DNA of 64,000 nucleotides. Origin: Tamarix chinensis. Its lineage: Eukaryota; Streptophyta; Magnoliopsida; Caryophyllales; Tamaricaceae. Within the stretch, counting starts at the first letter, position 1, and each line of letters begins with the position of its first letter. The stretch is from the NCBI GenBank assembly GCA_030549775.1, contig CM060177.1, forward strand, positions 49,192,244 through 49,256,243, in the 5' to 3' direction. Position numbers and translations under genes: made by a program. Shown here one piece after another: positions 38,842 through 51,354 of this stretch. Below the pieces are notes generated by a model that saw nothing but the letters and a program-made list of their open reading frames with translations, ran no database searches and was not told the origin of the DNA.

Positions 38842-41800
38842 TGTAACACCCCAAAATCACGACTCAAAATTTTCGTTTAAATTATGCTTTGCGGAAGCGA
38901 AAATTAAAGAACGGTGGGTGTTACCGCCACACTTGACATAAGTCTGGTCTCCTCACCATCCTTACATCAAGTGCTAAGGCTTAAAACAAATCAAACCATC
39001 CAAAGTTAAGAGAAGTATAATACGAAATCAAGAGTTTTGCAAAAGACATATTATCCAAGATAAATGATTGTTCAGGAAATTAAATAACTTAACCATTTAG
39101 AAAATAACAACAGAGTACGTAAAAGTCATTTATGGTCTGCCTTACACTCTTACGGTCCAACAAATTACAAGGAAAAGGGGAAAAAGGGGCGGGGTCCACT
39201 CACTCCCTAAATCTACCTATTCGCCGGGGTGACGCTCCTCGTAGTCTTTTAGCCAATGCATGCCCTGGACGTACTCCTCTGAAAAGTGATAGCATCAGTA
39301 CGACTTCCTCGTACTGAGTAAAACACAACGCCTCCGGAGAGGTAGCATACCCACGTAGCAAACATCATGCAAGTACGGAATTCAAAGAGAATATATGCTC
39401 ACATGCAAGGCCACGATTTGAAACACACAACCACATCACATTTAACATTACGAGCTAGGTCAAAATCTCCATCAAAGGCATTTAAGGCATGCTTATAATT
39501 TCATAATCAATTTAACTAACCAACGGCCATACATTATGGCCTAATAAGACGAATTTGTGATAATCCAAGCAATCTCACCAAGGTCAAGTCATTCCTATTC
39601 CGATTATTATAGAAGTATTATGGTGGGTGTCTAATCCGGTTATAAAATTCATAGCAATTCTCAAGTGGAATACAATCCCATATCCATGACAAAGATCGTC
39701 GAGGAGGGTGGTACCAAAATAAATCACTCGATTCCAGGTCAAAGCTCGCCAAGGAAGCCACACGACATAACAGTCACCCATACTAAACCTCAGAACTCAA
39801 GACCTTAAGTACGTGTACTCCCTATAGGGTGTATGGAATACCTATAGAGCAGAAGTGAGCCCCTTGACCCGAAGGCCCAAAACTATGCACTCGGCGGCCA
39901 AGTCCGAGGTACGAGATTCCTTTCCAACTCGAGTCTTTCTCTTTAAGTAATTATTGGCTTATGAAATTCCGGGTTATTATTTCCTTTTAGAATGCCGAGA
40001 TTCACAACGTTCAACTTAGGCAACCATCAACAAACAATATCACATTCAAATACCACAAGGTCACAACCATTCCAAGCCAACACGGCCTAGGGTTAGGCAT
40101 TATGCCATAGCCCGAATAATTATTCGATTCAATGTTCAAACCAATTATCCAATTATTCCCAACATTTATTTTAAGGCCAACACTTAATTTAATTAATCCA
40201 TTTATCCACTTTGGAACACCTTTTTACCTTAATGACCAAAATACCCCTCAACCTATAACTACCACATTTCCTTCACTTTTATTACCGAGTTTACTTACAT
40301 AAGACATTTGTCATGAAATGCTAGCATAAAATAATTATTGATACTTTACATCCGACAATCTATTCGGTATTACAAAGGACTATATTATCCCTAACCATTT
40401 ATCATACATAGTACATGTAAACACTATTAGCATGCATTTTTAATATTTCATAGGCTCCTACAATTTTCAAAAATAAATTTCAACAAAATCATGGTATATA
40501 AAATTACATTTTACCATAAACATACCCGTCTCATTTTACTAGCATAAATCCAAGTTTGTTACCATTAGCATACACTTTTTCACATTAAAGAATATCACTT
40601 CAGTATATAAAAAGATTACATGATAACACATATTAATTTACATTTCATTATATTCATGTATGAATGAACTACAATGTGCTCCCATATAAACTACATTTTA
40701 CCTTAGACATATTCATCTTATTTTACTAGCATAATTCAAGTTCGTTAACGTTAACATAAACTTCGTCAAATCTTTAGAATATCACTTAGGCACATGAAAA
40801 GATTGCACGATAACACATGTTAATTTGCAAATCATGATATTCATGTAGAAAATAAATACATCATGCTCCCATTTCCCACAAACATACAATAATTTGATAC
40901 CTTCATCCTATCATGATTTAATCCTAGAAAACTAGCCTATCATTTTGACATAAAAATTATACCGTCTACGGATTAGTTGGATTTACCTTGAGCTTCCTCC
41001 ACAAATACTCTAAGCGAGATCGAGGTTACCTAGAAGTGCATTCACCACCCAAACTACAAGCATTAGTATTTATGCAAAAAATTAAATAATCAAAATACAA
41101 CCTACATAGGCTAATACTTGAAAATGATTAGGAAAATAAAAGAAGCGGCCGGTGCATGAATTTAAGCACCGAACCCACCGAAGATAGAATGCTTACTTGG
41201 GGAAGAAAAATGGCTGCTTGGAGAAGGTAGAACACAAGGTAAAAGTTGGAAAAGTTTTGCAACAAAACTCGGTGAAGGGGAGAGGGGAGTTTTGGGCTGC
41301 ACTTACCTTTGTTTTCTTGCTGGAATTTAGGGAAGGGAAGAGGGGGCTGCAAGGAGCAACTTAGAGGGCTTAAAAGGAGGGGGAAAGGGGGTGATATCTG
41401 CAGGTTGAGACTCAAATAAAAAGGGGAAAATAGAGAGGAAATGGGCTGCTGTAAGGGTGAGTGGGGAAGGGTGTTGCAGGTTGGTTTTTGGGGGGAGAGT
41501 TTCGAAGCTTTTGAGGAGGGAAGAGGGGCTGGTTGAATACATGGGAAAAGAGGAAAAAGGAGGGATAGGTGGCTGGAATAATGGGATAGGGGTGCAGGTT
41601 GAGAAGGGGGGAGATACAGGCTGTATCTCGATGGAGGGGCTGGGGTTACGTGGGGTTTTTGGGCTGCATAAGGCTGGTGACGTGATGGCTATGGCTGGCC
41701 TGATTTGCTTGTATTTTCGCAGGGAAGAAGGGCATGGGAAAGGAGGAAAATAGGTGGGTAGATGGAGGAAGGATAGGGTAGGGGTGCAAGTTGGAGGAAG

Positions 41801-42616
41801 GAAGGATGAGGCTGCAAGTTAGGGGATGGGAGGTTGAGTGTCGAAGGGTAGAGGCTGCAGGTGGTGAGTGATGTGAGGGAAGATGGTTGAGTGATGGCTG
41901 CCAAAATTTGCAGGCTGGGGTGGCGTGAGAGAGAGTGAGGTTGGGGGAGGAGAAGGGCTGTGTTTGGGGAAGAGGAAAGGCTGCAAAAGAGGGGGATAAT
42001 GCTGGCTGGAAATGACTCATGCATGGGGAGAGAGGGAAGGTGACGGGTGCATGGCTGGGAGCTGCAGGTCGTGCGACCTGCTGGGGGTGGTTTGGCTGGG
42101 TTTAGGTGGGGAAGAAGGTGGGAAAAAGGTGCAGGTTTATTAGAGAAAATATTAGGAAGAAAAGAGAAAAAACTCCTAAGGTAGTAGCTAACAAGAAGGT
42201 TATTAGGAAAAAGAATTACCACTTAAACAAGGATTAATCTCCTCCAAAAATAAATCATGATACTACTATTATTATGACCAATATTATTATTATTATTATC
42301 ATTATTTTATCACTTCCCCCATTCTATTTTATTTGAAATTATTTCTAACATTATTATTATTCTTACAATCCCTTCTATTTTAATTACTCGCCTCTTGTGA
42401 TCGGTATTATTAACGACATCAATTAACTTCCTCTACCCTTTCTTACATTTAATCCAGGTTATTTTTATAACTCAATATTTATGGACCTACTCGAGACGAC
42501 AAGGCAATTGTTAAAAAAAATAGAAATAATAATAATCTTATAGTTTACTTTGACCACTAATCAAACTTTAAGCCTTACGAGTCTAATTTAAAGATTAATT
42601 TATACGGGGTATTACA
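38842..42616 (+). mobile_element. TGTAACACC-family element C, in a PMD intron
   Basis: Begins TGTAACACCCC and ends GGGGTATTACA, with a perfect 5-bp duplication ATATG at 38837-38841 and 42617-42621. It has ACCGCCACACTTGACATAAG (38921), CAAGTGCTAAGGC, CGTACTGAGTAA (about 39310), TCTTTAAGTAATTATTGG (about 39950), a purine-rich arm (41100-42150) and a TTATTA-rich 3' part. It is 3775 bp with no coding frame of known type. Only about 11 bp at the ends are inverted repeats, so taken alone it looks like a solo LTR of unusual length. Confidence 0.9.
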
Positions 42617-42878
42617 ATATGGATATCACAAACATAATATAGTAACAATATAATATTTTTAGAATACCTTTGATGCGGACATAACATCAATCTTTGCGCG
42701 AAAGTACTCGAGCATCTCCAATTTATTTTTGAATTTCTGGCCACAAGACCACCTCATACAACGAGGATGGTTTGGATCATACCTAAATCTTTCCACTCCA
42801 AACCCTGGAAAGTATTCATATATCCACGTCTGTTATAATATTCGATTGTTAGAATCATAACGAATATAGAGTATGTAA

Positions 42879-42919
<41 letters not shown>

Positions 42920-43857
42920 ATTATAAAATTACCTGTAATAGAGTGATACATCCTGAAATTTGAGCAGTGTTGGCTCTAGAAGCCATACCAAGTTGTTAAT
43001 ATAAAAAAGAAAGTGTGGCTACACCCCATGCATAACCTTCAACCCGGCTAAGATCTTGAAGAAAAATGATAAAGTATGGATTAACTTTATCAACTGTCTT
43101 ATCGACAAACAACGATAAGCTGATCAACCATAATATATACCCGATCGTTTTTTCCTCATCCCCTAACCAGTATGATTCACATACTTCTTGTAGCTATTTA
43201 AATGGAAGCCCGCCCTTTCGAGTGACTTCATTCACTTGCATTTCCTCCATCCCAAATAAGGCACCCATTGCACCAATCATTTGCCCACGCTTGTCCGTTG
43301 TCATGTCCAAATGTAATAGATGACCATCAACTCGTAGCCCTAATATACGATGTACATCTAAAAGAGTGATTGTCATCTCCCCCCATGGCATATGAAAGCT
43401 ATTAGTGTATGGTTTCCATCACTCAATAAATGCTGAAATAAGCAGCACGTTCACATGCTCAAATGTGCAGGATGGAAGGTGTGATAATTATGTTTGTCGT
43501 ATCAGATCGAACATCCTATCATTAACGCTTCCTAGAAAACTTCTTAAAACCTCCTGCCTCGTGTGGATCTTGGGACAACCCCGATCCTGATCAATACAAT
43601 AAACAAATGTAATGCATATATATGATTGATTACATATAAAATAATAATAAACATTCATAATGAATATGATAAACTTACCTTTCCTAACCATAAATCTAAA
43701 GTTGCGTGACCGTCAAAGCTAGGAATCAAATCAGGAATTGTTGGACCTCTAGGACATGGCCCAAGCAAGTAACATTCATCCTTTAATTGTATACTCTCTT
43801 CATCTTCACTAGCGTCACCAGCATCACCAGCATCCCTATCATGATGATCTCTATCCT

Positions 43858-43940
43858 CCTCCTCCTCTCCTCCTCCTCCTCCTCCTCCTCCTCCTCCTCC
43901 TCCTCATCCTCATCATCATCATCATCATCACCATCATCAT
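43858..43940. repeat. (TCC)n(ATC)n tract encoding acidic run
   Basis: Trinucleotide repeat within exon 1 of the PMD pseudogene. On the minus strand it encodes an Asp run followed by a Glu run. Confidence 0.9.
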
Positions 43941-44599
43941 CATTATGCATATAAGTCGATGACGATGCTCCACTAGTAATGTAGGGTAATGATGCTGGCA
44001 AATCTAATGATGATCTAGATCCACCAACAACAGTTGGGTAAACTGAGGATGATGTAACTCCCATAGCAGGCTGTGCCGGTGAGGTAAGAAAATCTATATA
44101 TTCTATAGATAATGGAAAACCTCCTAACTCGGAAACTCTGACCCCTGAACCTCCCACCCCCAAACTTCCAAACCCAGAGCCTCTGTACCCCGAACCTCCA
44201 ACCGCAGAACCTCCATACCTAGAACCTCCAACCCCCACCTCCGAACCCCGGACCTCCTGCCCCCAAACCTACGTACCCTCCAAACCCCGCAGTGCCAACA
44301 TCAACCACAAATGATGGACGACCTGCATAGTCTGTAAATGATGGAAATTTAGGACCTTGTTGACTAGACCTTGGTTCTGCGGGAACTTCTGCATATTCTT
44401 GTTGTTATGATGCTTCTTCTGGTTCTTATTCTCCAAATTTCTTACCTCGTTGTAATCCTTTGGTAATACTCCTTCCAAAATTTCTCAAACGAGCCATCGG
44501 CGCAAGTAGCTCAGTAGCAGTTCTGTTACGTCGTGAAGAAGCAGTAACATGACGACCATCGGTTCTATCTACTACTTTGCCTTGTCTGCGACTCATCTA

Positions 44600-45239
44600 A
44601 ATTTCAATAATAAATGCCTAAAGTCAATTATAATTACGTATAAGAATTGAAGGTAATACGTGATAACATAAATAAAACCTAATTACATAAATGAAATTAA
44701 TATAATTAATAAATATCAACCCATATTATGATTGCGAAATAGATATGTATACCCAACCATATAACTAAAATACAATCTCTTAAATTAATCCTCTACTTTA
44801 TTAATTAAATATATCAACAATATTTGTATTACTTACTAGTAGGAGTTTAGTATAATATAACAACTAAAGTACACTTAATTATGGTATGTCCCGATATATT
44901 TTTTCAATAATCCAACCAAATTTATCCAAATATATTCCATAAAAATTAGCAAACTAATTAAATATAATACAAATATAAACATATTTAATCTATTATAAAT
45001 AGATTTAACAAAAATATTAAACAAATCTAACCTATTATCCTATCAATATAATTAAAAACATTCACCAATAATCCCCATCACATAACAATATTTAACATAT
45101 TTAATGAAAATATAAATAAATCTAATAAATATCTAATCATATATAAATAATGCAATAACATAATTAACAAAGTATTAACAAATCTATAAACATAATAAAC
45201 AAATTTAATCAACTTAACCATAATTAAAATATATCATTA
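44600..45239. other. AT-rich upstream region of the PMD gene
   Basis: Very AT-rich, with repeated ATAATTAA, AAATATAA and ATCTAAC words and no reading frame of note. It lies upstream of the PMD start and so would contain its promoter if one exists. No clear TATA box stands out in such sequence. Confidence 0.5.
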
Positions 45240-45850
45240 CAAAATATCATTAATAAACCTTAATTAATATATACAAATTACATATCCTAACAAATTGCCA
45301 AAACTCTACAATAGAGAGTTAATTTACCGAACCTATCTTTAATTAAATTATGAGAGCATAATTAATATTATTAATAAACCATAATTAATATATATAATTA
45401 CACATCAAAGAAATAGCCAAAGCCCTAGAATAGAGAGAAAATTTACCGAACCTATATTTAATTAAATTATGAGAGCATAATTATTATAATTAATAAAACA
45501 TAATTAATATATATAATTACACATCCAAAAAATAGCCAATACCCTAGAATAGAGAGATAATTTACCGAACCTATATTTAGTTAAAATATTAGTGCATAAT
45601 CAATATAATTAATAAACCATAATTAATATATATAATTATATATCCTACAAATAACCAAAACTATAGAATAGAGATATAATTTACTAAACCTATATTTAAT
45701 TAGAATATTAGAGTACAATTAATATTATTAATAAACTATAATTAATATATATAATTTTACATCCTAAAAATAACCAAAATCCTATAATAGAAACATAATT
45801 TACTAAAACCTAGATTTAATTAAAATATTAGAGTATAATTAACAAAGTAT
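45240..45850. repeat. Tandem repeat, about 118 bp, five units
   Basis: Units marked by TTTAC(C/T)(G/A)AA at 45325, 45444, 45563, 45682 and 45800, each preceded by CTA(G)AATAGAGA and by CATAATTAATATATATAATTA. The period is 118-119 bp. Located inside the MULE right end next to the dyad array. Confidence 0.88.
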
Positions 45851-46008
45851 AATAAATCTAAAAATATATTTTCTAAAATTAATCAATTAACCATAATCAA
45901 AATATATTAGTAAGATAAATTATAATTAACAAATTATTATTAATAAATATAATTATAATTATAATTAAGATCATTAAACTAAAACCCTAGTGACAATACA
46001 AGCGAGCA

Positions 46009-46220
46009 TCGGTAGATAAGGCCAAAACGGATGCATAGGCATCGATATTTTTGGCCGAAGTCCTCCCCCGGGCATCGGCACAATTTGCCGAACCCAGCCT
46101 TCCACATCGGCAAATTTAGCCGATCTTACCCCCTTCCCTTCGGTCAATTTTGTCGAAACCCAGCTAAGACATCGGCAGATTTTGCCGAATCTCATGAGAT
46201 CCATCGGTTGATTTCGTCGA
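46009..46220. promoter_or_regulatory. Right-end array of 17-bp dyads (MULE)
   Basis: Seven 17-bp imperfect palindromes start at 46009 (degenerate), 46042, 46075, 46107, 46140, 46172 and 46204. Spacings are 33, 33, 32, 33, 32 and 32 bp. Examples: TCGGCACAATTTGCCGA (46075), TCGGCAAATTTAGCCGA (46107), TCGGCAGATTTTGCCGA (46172). Spacers differ in sequence. Same dyad and spacing as the left array. Confidence 0.88.
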
Positions 46221-46230
46221 TCTCGCCCTA

Positions 46231-47544
46231 CCAGATTTTTTTACATCTACAATCTAATTAATAAAAAAATAAAATTTATACTTACACATTTATAGATTTA
46301 AAATATTAAACTCAGATAGTTATACATTATAAATTATAAATTAAAAAACCTGATGCTGAGAAAAAAATTCAGCTGAAATTATGAGGTGTTTCTCGTAGCA
46401 GGAATGAAAGAAGAGAGAAGAGAGTAACAGGAGAAGAGGCAGAGAAAGAAAGTGTCCGCAGCTCGATCTTAAATAAAGGCAGAAGGATATTATCGTCATT
46501 TATTGTATAAATATTTTCTGTACAGTAAAAAAATTATTTTCCAAATAAGAGCTACCTTATGATAAACCAAAAATCAAGCCAGATGTGAGAGGGGAGGTCT
46601 GCAGACCTGACAAGGGAAAGGGAAGATTTGGTTGCAGAGCATGGGGGAAGGAAGAAAAATAGTCTTCGATGCAGGAAATACAAAAAAGGACACAAAGTAG
46701 CGTACTTAGATCATCAATAGAATCAAGAAAAGGCAACGCAAGAGCCTCAGTTTTCTTGCTCGTGACTACGATATTTGACTGTCGGAGGGAAGGATGCAAT
46801 TACATGTTTAATCTATGTATTCAGCCTCTGCATTGTAATAAAATCTACGAACTCTGCATTGTGATAAAATCAACAGCCCCCCTTTTTATCAATATAGCAC
46901 CACTCCCTTAGCGTGCAAGATTTTCTGTTTCAATGATGTGACCAATTCTTTTTCGAACAAAATTGTCTAGGTCTAGCCCTTTAAAACAACTCTTTCCATT
47001 GTTTTCTTCTTCTTCTTTTAACAGGTGGAAAGACCTCCAACACGGTAAATGATGTGGAAATGGCCTTCTTTTTTCCACTAAATCTCTCCCGTTAGTATGA
47101 TTGGCCAGCTTGCCGATGCAAAAGGGAAATACGGGCGGATCAAAATGCGTTCAGCTGCGACATTTATATATAATTAATTAAATGAAGGAGGTCTACAACT
47201 GGCAGTCATCACTCAGCCTGGTTTGCTTTTTATATATGGAAAGGAAGATCTTGTAAAGCTATAAGAAAGATCACGAAGTCGGTTTTACAAAAAATATTGA
47301 AGATGAAAGGACACGATATATATTTGGTAGCATTTGCTAGGTATTATGACTTACGTCTATCAATCAGTAAGTCGCTGACTAGTTTCATATATGGAAAGGA
47401 AGATATTATATTGGTGCCCGGGCTGGCTAGGTAAAGATGCAGGGTTCGATTACACAAACCGAAATTGATGGTCCTGGCTCGTAAAGCTAGCTAGGCTGGT
47501 GATTAATTAATTAGGCAAAAGGAGAGATTATAGTTTCTGAGATC
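46231..47544. other. Unassigned DNA, no gene recognised
   Basis: A purine-rich patch at 46395-46460 may still be MULE end. 46557-46920 is of mixed composition with short frames lacking known features. A direct repeat of ATATATGGAAAGGAAGAT occurs near 47234 and 47388. GCTAGCTAGGCT-type words lie near 47485. Composition is closer to host intergenic DNA than to the flanking elements. Confidence 0.45.
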
Positions 47545-47720
47545 AAAGCCGTTGACCAGCACAAAGGAAAGATATGTATGGATCTTATCCCGAAGATATC
47601 CTAATCGGCATGTAGTCATTTTTCAGTCGGCCGCCGTGTATCCGATATGGAAGATAAGATAATATATATGCTTATTAGGATCCTATTATAACTCCTCTGA
47701 CAAAATCAACCCATACATGT
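47545..47720 (+). repeat. Diverged direct copy of 565-735
   Basis: Shares ordered blocks CCGTTGAC, AGGAAAG, ATCTTATCC, AGTCATT, GCCGCCGTGTAT and CTGACAAAATCAACC with 565-735 in the same orientation, 47 kb away. Confidence 0.7.
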
Positions 47721-48001
47721 AACATGCATGCATATTTTCTGACCATGCGGTGGCCCCATACCAGCTGAGGAAAGGATTCTGTTTATATATTTTAGTTTTA
47801 TAAAATGATTATTATTATTTTATAAATAAATTGTTTTAAATTATATATATAGATATTAACTATAAGTGCGGTTTATATTGAATTAGATATAAATACTTTG
47901 GCCATTAAAATTATTAAATATATGTCTTAAGTTATTATATTAATCTAATTATCTTTTTTACTATTTTTTTACGGTAGAAATAGTTATACGAAGTATATGA
48001 G

Positions 48002-51000
48002 TGTAACATTCTAATTTTTTATAACCTAAAATTTGAACGCTAATATTTTATCCGAAAAAAATTAATTTTAATTATTTATTTAATTATCTTTTGGAACAAT
48101 TGACTTACAAACATAGATAAATTATTTAATAAATTAATATAATTATTTTAATTATTTTATCTGACCCCTTTTAGTTAAATAAACCCTAAACCCATACTTT
48201 TACCAAAATTATTTTCTTAAATTAATACCCTAACTTTTTATAAATTAATATAATATTTCTCCAATAGCCAAAATTTAATATAATTTCTAATCCTAACCAT
48301 AAATCTATTTTCCTCTTCTTCTTTTTCTTTTTTCCTTTTTCTTCCTTTTCCTTTTTTCCCTTTTCTTTTTTCTTCTCCCTTCCTTTTTTCCTTGGGCCAG
48401 CCCATCTTCTTCCCCCTTTCTCTTTCTTTTCTTCCCGCGCGACCTAACCTCTTCTCATTTCTTTTTCTTTTTTTCTCCTATGCAACCGGCCTAAGACCTT
48501 TCTTCTTCTTCTCCCAGGCAGGCAAGCCCACTCCCTTCTCCCTTTTTTACCCCACGCTCTCCAGCCTCCCTTCTCTCCTTCTTTCCCCCATCTATGCCCC
48601 GACGAAATACTCCCCAAGTCCCCCTACACACGCCTTCTCTTTCTCCTGCATGCAGCATGCCTACACTTTTGCATGTCTGCAGTGCCACCTCCCCCTCCCA
48701 ACCAAACACCCTTGCAACACCACCCTCTTGACCATCCCTTTCTTTCCTTTTCCAACCCTACAACCCCCTAATCTCCTCCCTCGCATGCTCTTCCCTTCCA
48801 ATTTTCCCCCTACCACCTCTACCCTGCCTACCATACCTTGCACCACCCACCTACCCGACACACGACAAATCATCCCCCTTCTCCTCTTCTTCTCCTTCTC
48901 TTCTTCCCTTCCTCTCTTCTCCTCCGTGCTCTACTATATCCCCTAACCTTCCTTTCATTCTTTCTTCTTCTCCCCGCCCTTGTTTTTCCTTATCACCCTC
49001 TTCTACAGCAACCCGCAGCACCTCTACCACCAACCCAGCCTCCATTGTAGCCCACCACCCTTTTTCCTTCCTTCCCTCCTTCTTCCTCCTCCTCTACCAT
49101 CTTGTCTCTCCTTCATTCTCCCCTATGGTTATTATTACTAATTCTCTCCTCTACCTCCATCCATTCTTCTTGCAACATCCACCTCCTCCATCGCACCCAC
49201 CGCCAGCTCCTCTACCTTGCAGCTCCCTGCACGACCCTGAGCAACCAATGCCCCAGCCTCTCCCTACAACCCTTCCTCCTTTTCTATTCCCTTCGACATT
49301 TCACCATTCTTCCACCTCCACTTGGCCCCCATCCCCCTCCATTTCCTCTACCATCGTAGCTCCTCCTAGCTGCCTACAGCTAGCCACAACCACTTCAACC
49401 TTCGCTCTTGCACCATCACCCGTAGCCACCCTAGCACCACATACCCTTTTATTCTTCTCCTCCTCTTCTTCTCCTTTTCTTCTTCTCATTTCCCTTCTCT
49501 ACACCACCTCTCCCTGCAGCATACGCTACCACCTCCTCCGCCTTCAAACCACCTACACCACACCCTTCAACCATCAGCCATCTCCATCCCCAAATCCTTC
49601 ACTTAACAGCCAAACCAACACCTTCCACCATCACCTCCAAACCCTCACTCGAGCCATCCCCCTTCCATTTCATGCATGCATGTGTGTGTTGTGCCTTGTA
49701 CTTGTCTTTATTTTGGATAATATTTAAGGTATAAAGGTAGTTTGGTAATTTTACATGTAATAAATATTTTTAATAAAAATATATTATTTCATTTTTCAAA
49801 TTTTAATATGGTATTTGTGACATTATTTTTAGGTATAAAATTGTATTAATGGAACCTAATTATTTTTAGCCAGTTACTGATAAGGTTTATTTTTATTGGA
49901 AATCGAGTAATCTTTATACTCCACTAAAATGTTTGGGTATTGTATGTTGGCACATTAGGGTTTTGACATGTGGTTTGTGTTAGATATGGTTTGTTATAAA
50001 TATTTCTATGATTATTAATGTTATCTTGAAAAATGAAAAAAAGAATGCATGTTATCCTGTGTAAGATGTTATGTGTATGAAAATGTGATTAAGAAGGGGT
50101 ATAATATTGGAAAGTGATGTTCTATGTTATGTGTGTATATAAATGTTAGGTTGAGTATGTAAATACACATCTGTAGCAAAATTATTACTACCATGTACCC
50201 TAGGGGCAATTTGGTCATTTAACAATATCATGATAATCAACCCTAACGAGGATGCTTGATATGTTATAAATATTGCTCAGAATGGAGAATAAGGGTTGAT
50301 GTCTTACAAACACATGATTTAGCATGAATATCAATATTTTATGGTCTAGGGATATTTCGGTAATTTAAATGTAGGATGGTGATCATTCTAATAAATATGC
50401 ATGCTAAGTGTTATGTGATGCTAAAAATGAGAATATGGGTTTGTGGCATTAGAAATACATGTTTCAACATGATTATCAACATTATATGACCTAGGGGCAT
50501 TTTGGTAATTTTGCATATACTATGGGGATCATCATAATAAACATGCTTGATGAGTATTATTTGAAGTTAAATATGAGAATAGGGGGTTGTCATCCTAGTA
50601 TCACCTATTTCAACATGGTAATCAATATTACATGGTCTAAGGGTATTTTGGTAATTTTGCATGTACTATGGCGATTGTTCTAATAAACGTGCATGATAAG
50701 TATTGTTTGATGTTAAATATGAAAATAGAGGTTTATTATCTTAGTATCACCTATTTCAGCATAGTTATCAATATGACATAGTCTTGGGGCATTTTGGTAA
50801 TTTTGAATGTATAATGGTGGTTATCCTAATAAATATGCATGATAAGTATTAAATGATGTTAAATAAGAGAATAGGGACTTATTGTCTTAGTATCACCTAT
50901 TGTGGCGTGGTTATCAATATTACATGGTGTAGGGGCATTTAGTAATTTTGCATGTACTATGGTGATTTCCCAATAAACATGCATGATAAATATTAGTTGA

Positions 51001-51354
51001 TGCTAATTATGAGAATTGGGATTTGTTGTATTAGTAATATATGTTTAAGCATGAATATCAACATTATATGATGTAGGGCCATTTTGGTAATTTTAAACAT
51101 ACGATGGTGATTAATCTGATAAATATGCATGATAAGTGTCTTTTGAAGTTAAATATGATAATAGGAATTTGTTGTCTTAGTATCACCTATTTCAGCATAA
51201 ATATCAATAATATATGGTTTAGGGGCATTTTGAAAATTTTGTATACACTATGGTGATTATCCTAATAAACTTCCATAATAAGTATTATTTAATTCTAAGT
51301 ATGTGTTAGGTTTGTTGTGAAATTAGGGTTTCCAAGGGAACAGGGTTGTCGTAG
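48002..51354 (-). mobile_element. TGTAACACC-family member, reverse orientation, partial
   Basis: Starts TGTAACATTC at 48002, followed by AT-rich DNA, a strongly C/T-rich arm (48300-49730) and a tandem array (50209-51240). This is the mirror of 53090-56110. Its 5' half is missing at 51354, where the forward member begins. A reverse-oriented 5' end at 56120-56710 may be the missing piece. Pro/Ser-rich frames on the C-rich arm (for example 48392-48946 and 49125-49727) come from low-complexity DNA. Confidence 0.65.
50209..51240 (-). repeat. Tandem array, ~145-bp units, eight copies
   Basis: TTTGGTAATTT or a variant recurs at 50209, 50356, 50501, 50645, 50792, 50938, 51082 and 51228 (spacing 144-147 bp). 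Each is followed by CTATGGTGAT, AATAAACATGCATGATAAG and TATCACCTATTTCAGCAT. Confidence 0.92.

Larger units (their letters stand above)
38268..44595 (-). pseudogene. Plant mobile domain (PMD) gene of the MULE, broken
   Basis: Four exons on the minus strand joined by GT-AG introns: 44595-43679, 43586-42933, 42829-42668 and 38804-38268. The N-terminus starts MSRRQGKVVDR and continues into Gly-rich repeats and an acidic Asp/Glu run. The PMD core is in exons 2-4: MPWGEMTITLLDVHRILGLR (about 43391), VEGYAWGVATLSFL (about 43040), PGFGVERFRYDP and PRCMRWSCG, then VFYHGCIHYLEKVEPHLPYR and RQFGYAQ-like text (FGYAQVI). Lesions: stops in exon 2 at 43490, 43421, 43196 and 42998, plus a stop and shift in exon 1. 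Intron 3, originally about 88 bp, holds element C. PMD proteins occur both in plant silencing factors (MAIN family) and in transposons; the position here shows the transposon form. Confidence 0.85.
32850..46230 (+). mobile_element. Mutator-like element with OTU and PMD genes
   Basis: Bounded by matching arrays of 17-bp dyads (32854-33030 and 46009-46220). It holds a MULE transposase-OTU gene (+, 34713-37772) and, converging on it, a plant mobile domain gene (-, 44595-38268). Without the nested 3.8-kb insertion it is about 9.6 kb. MULEs carrying OTU or PMD proteins are known in plants. Exact termini and a 9-bp target duplication were not identified, so the borders are those of the arrays. Both genes are disabled. 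Confidence 0.82.

Noticed and set aside
41128..42222. Open frames over the purine-rich arm of element C
   Set aside because: Composition-driven absence of stops; no domain, and the equivalent arm in other members gives unrelated frames.
47401..47460. GGTTCGATTAC as a tRNA or SINE B box
   Set aside because: No convincing A box at the right distance and no cloverleaf; judged chance.
48392..49727. Pro/Ser/Leu-rich frames of up to 200 codons
   Set aside because: C/T-rich arm of a family member; similar low-complexity translation occurs at every such arm.
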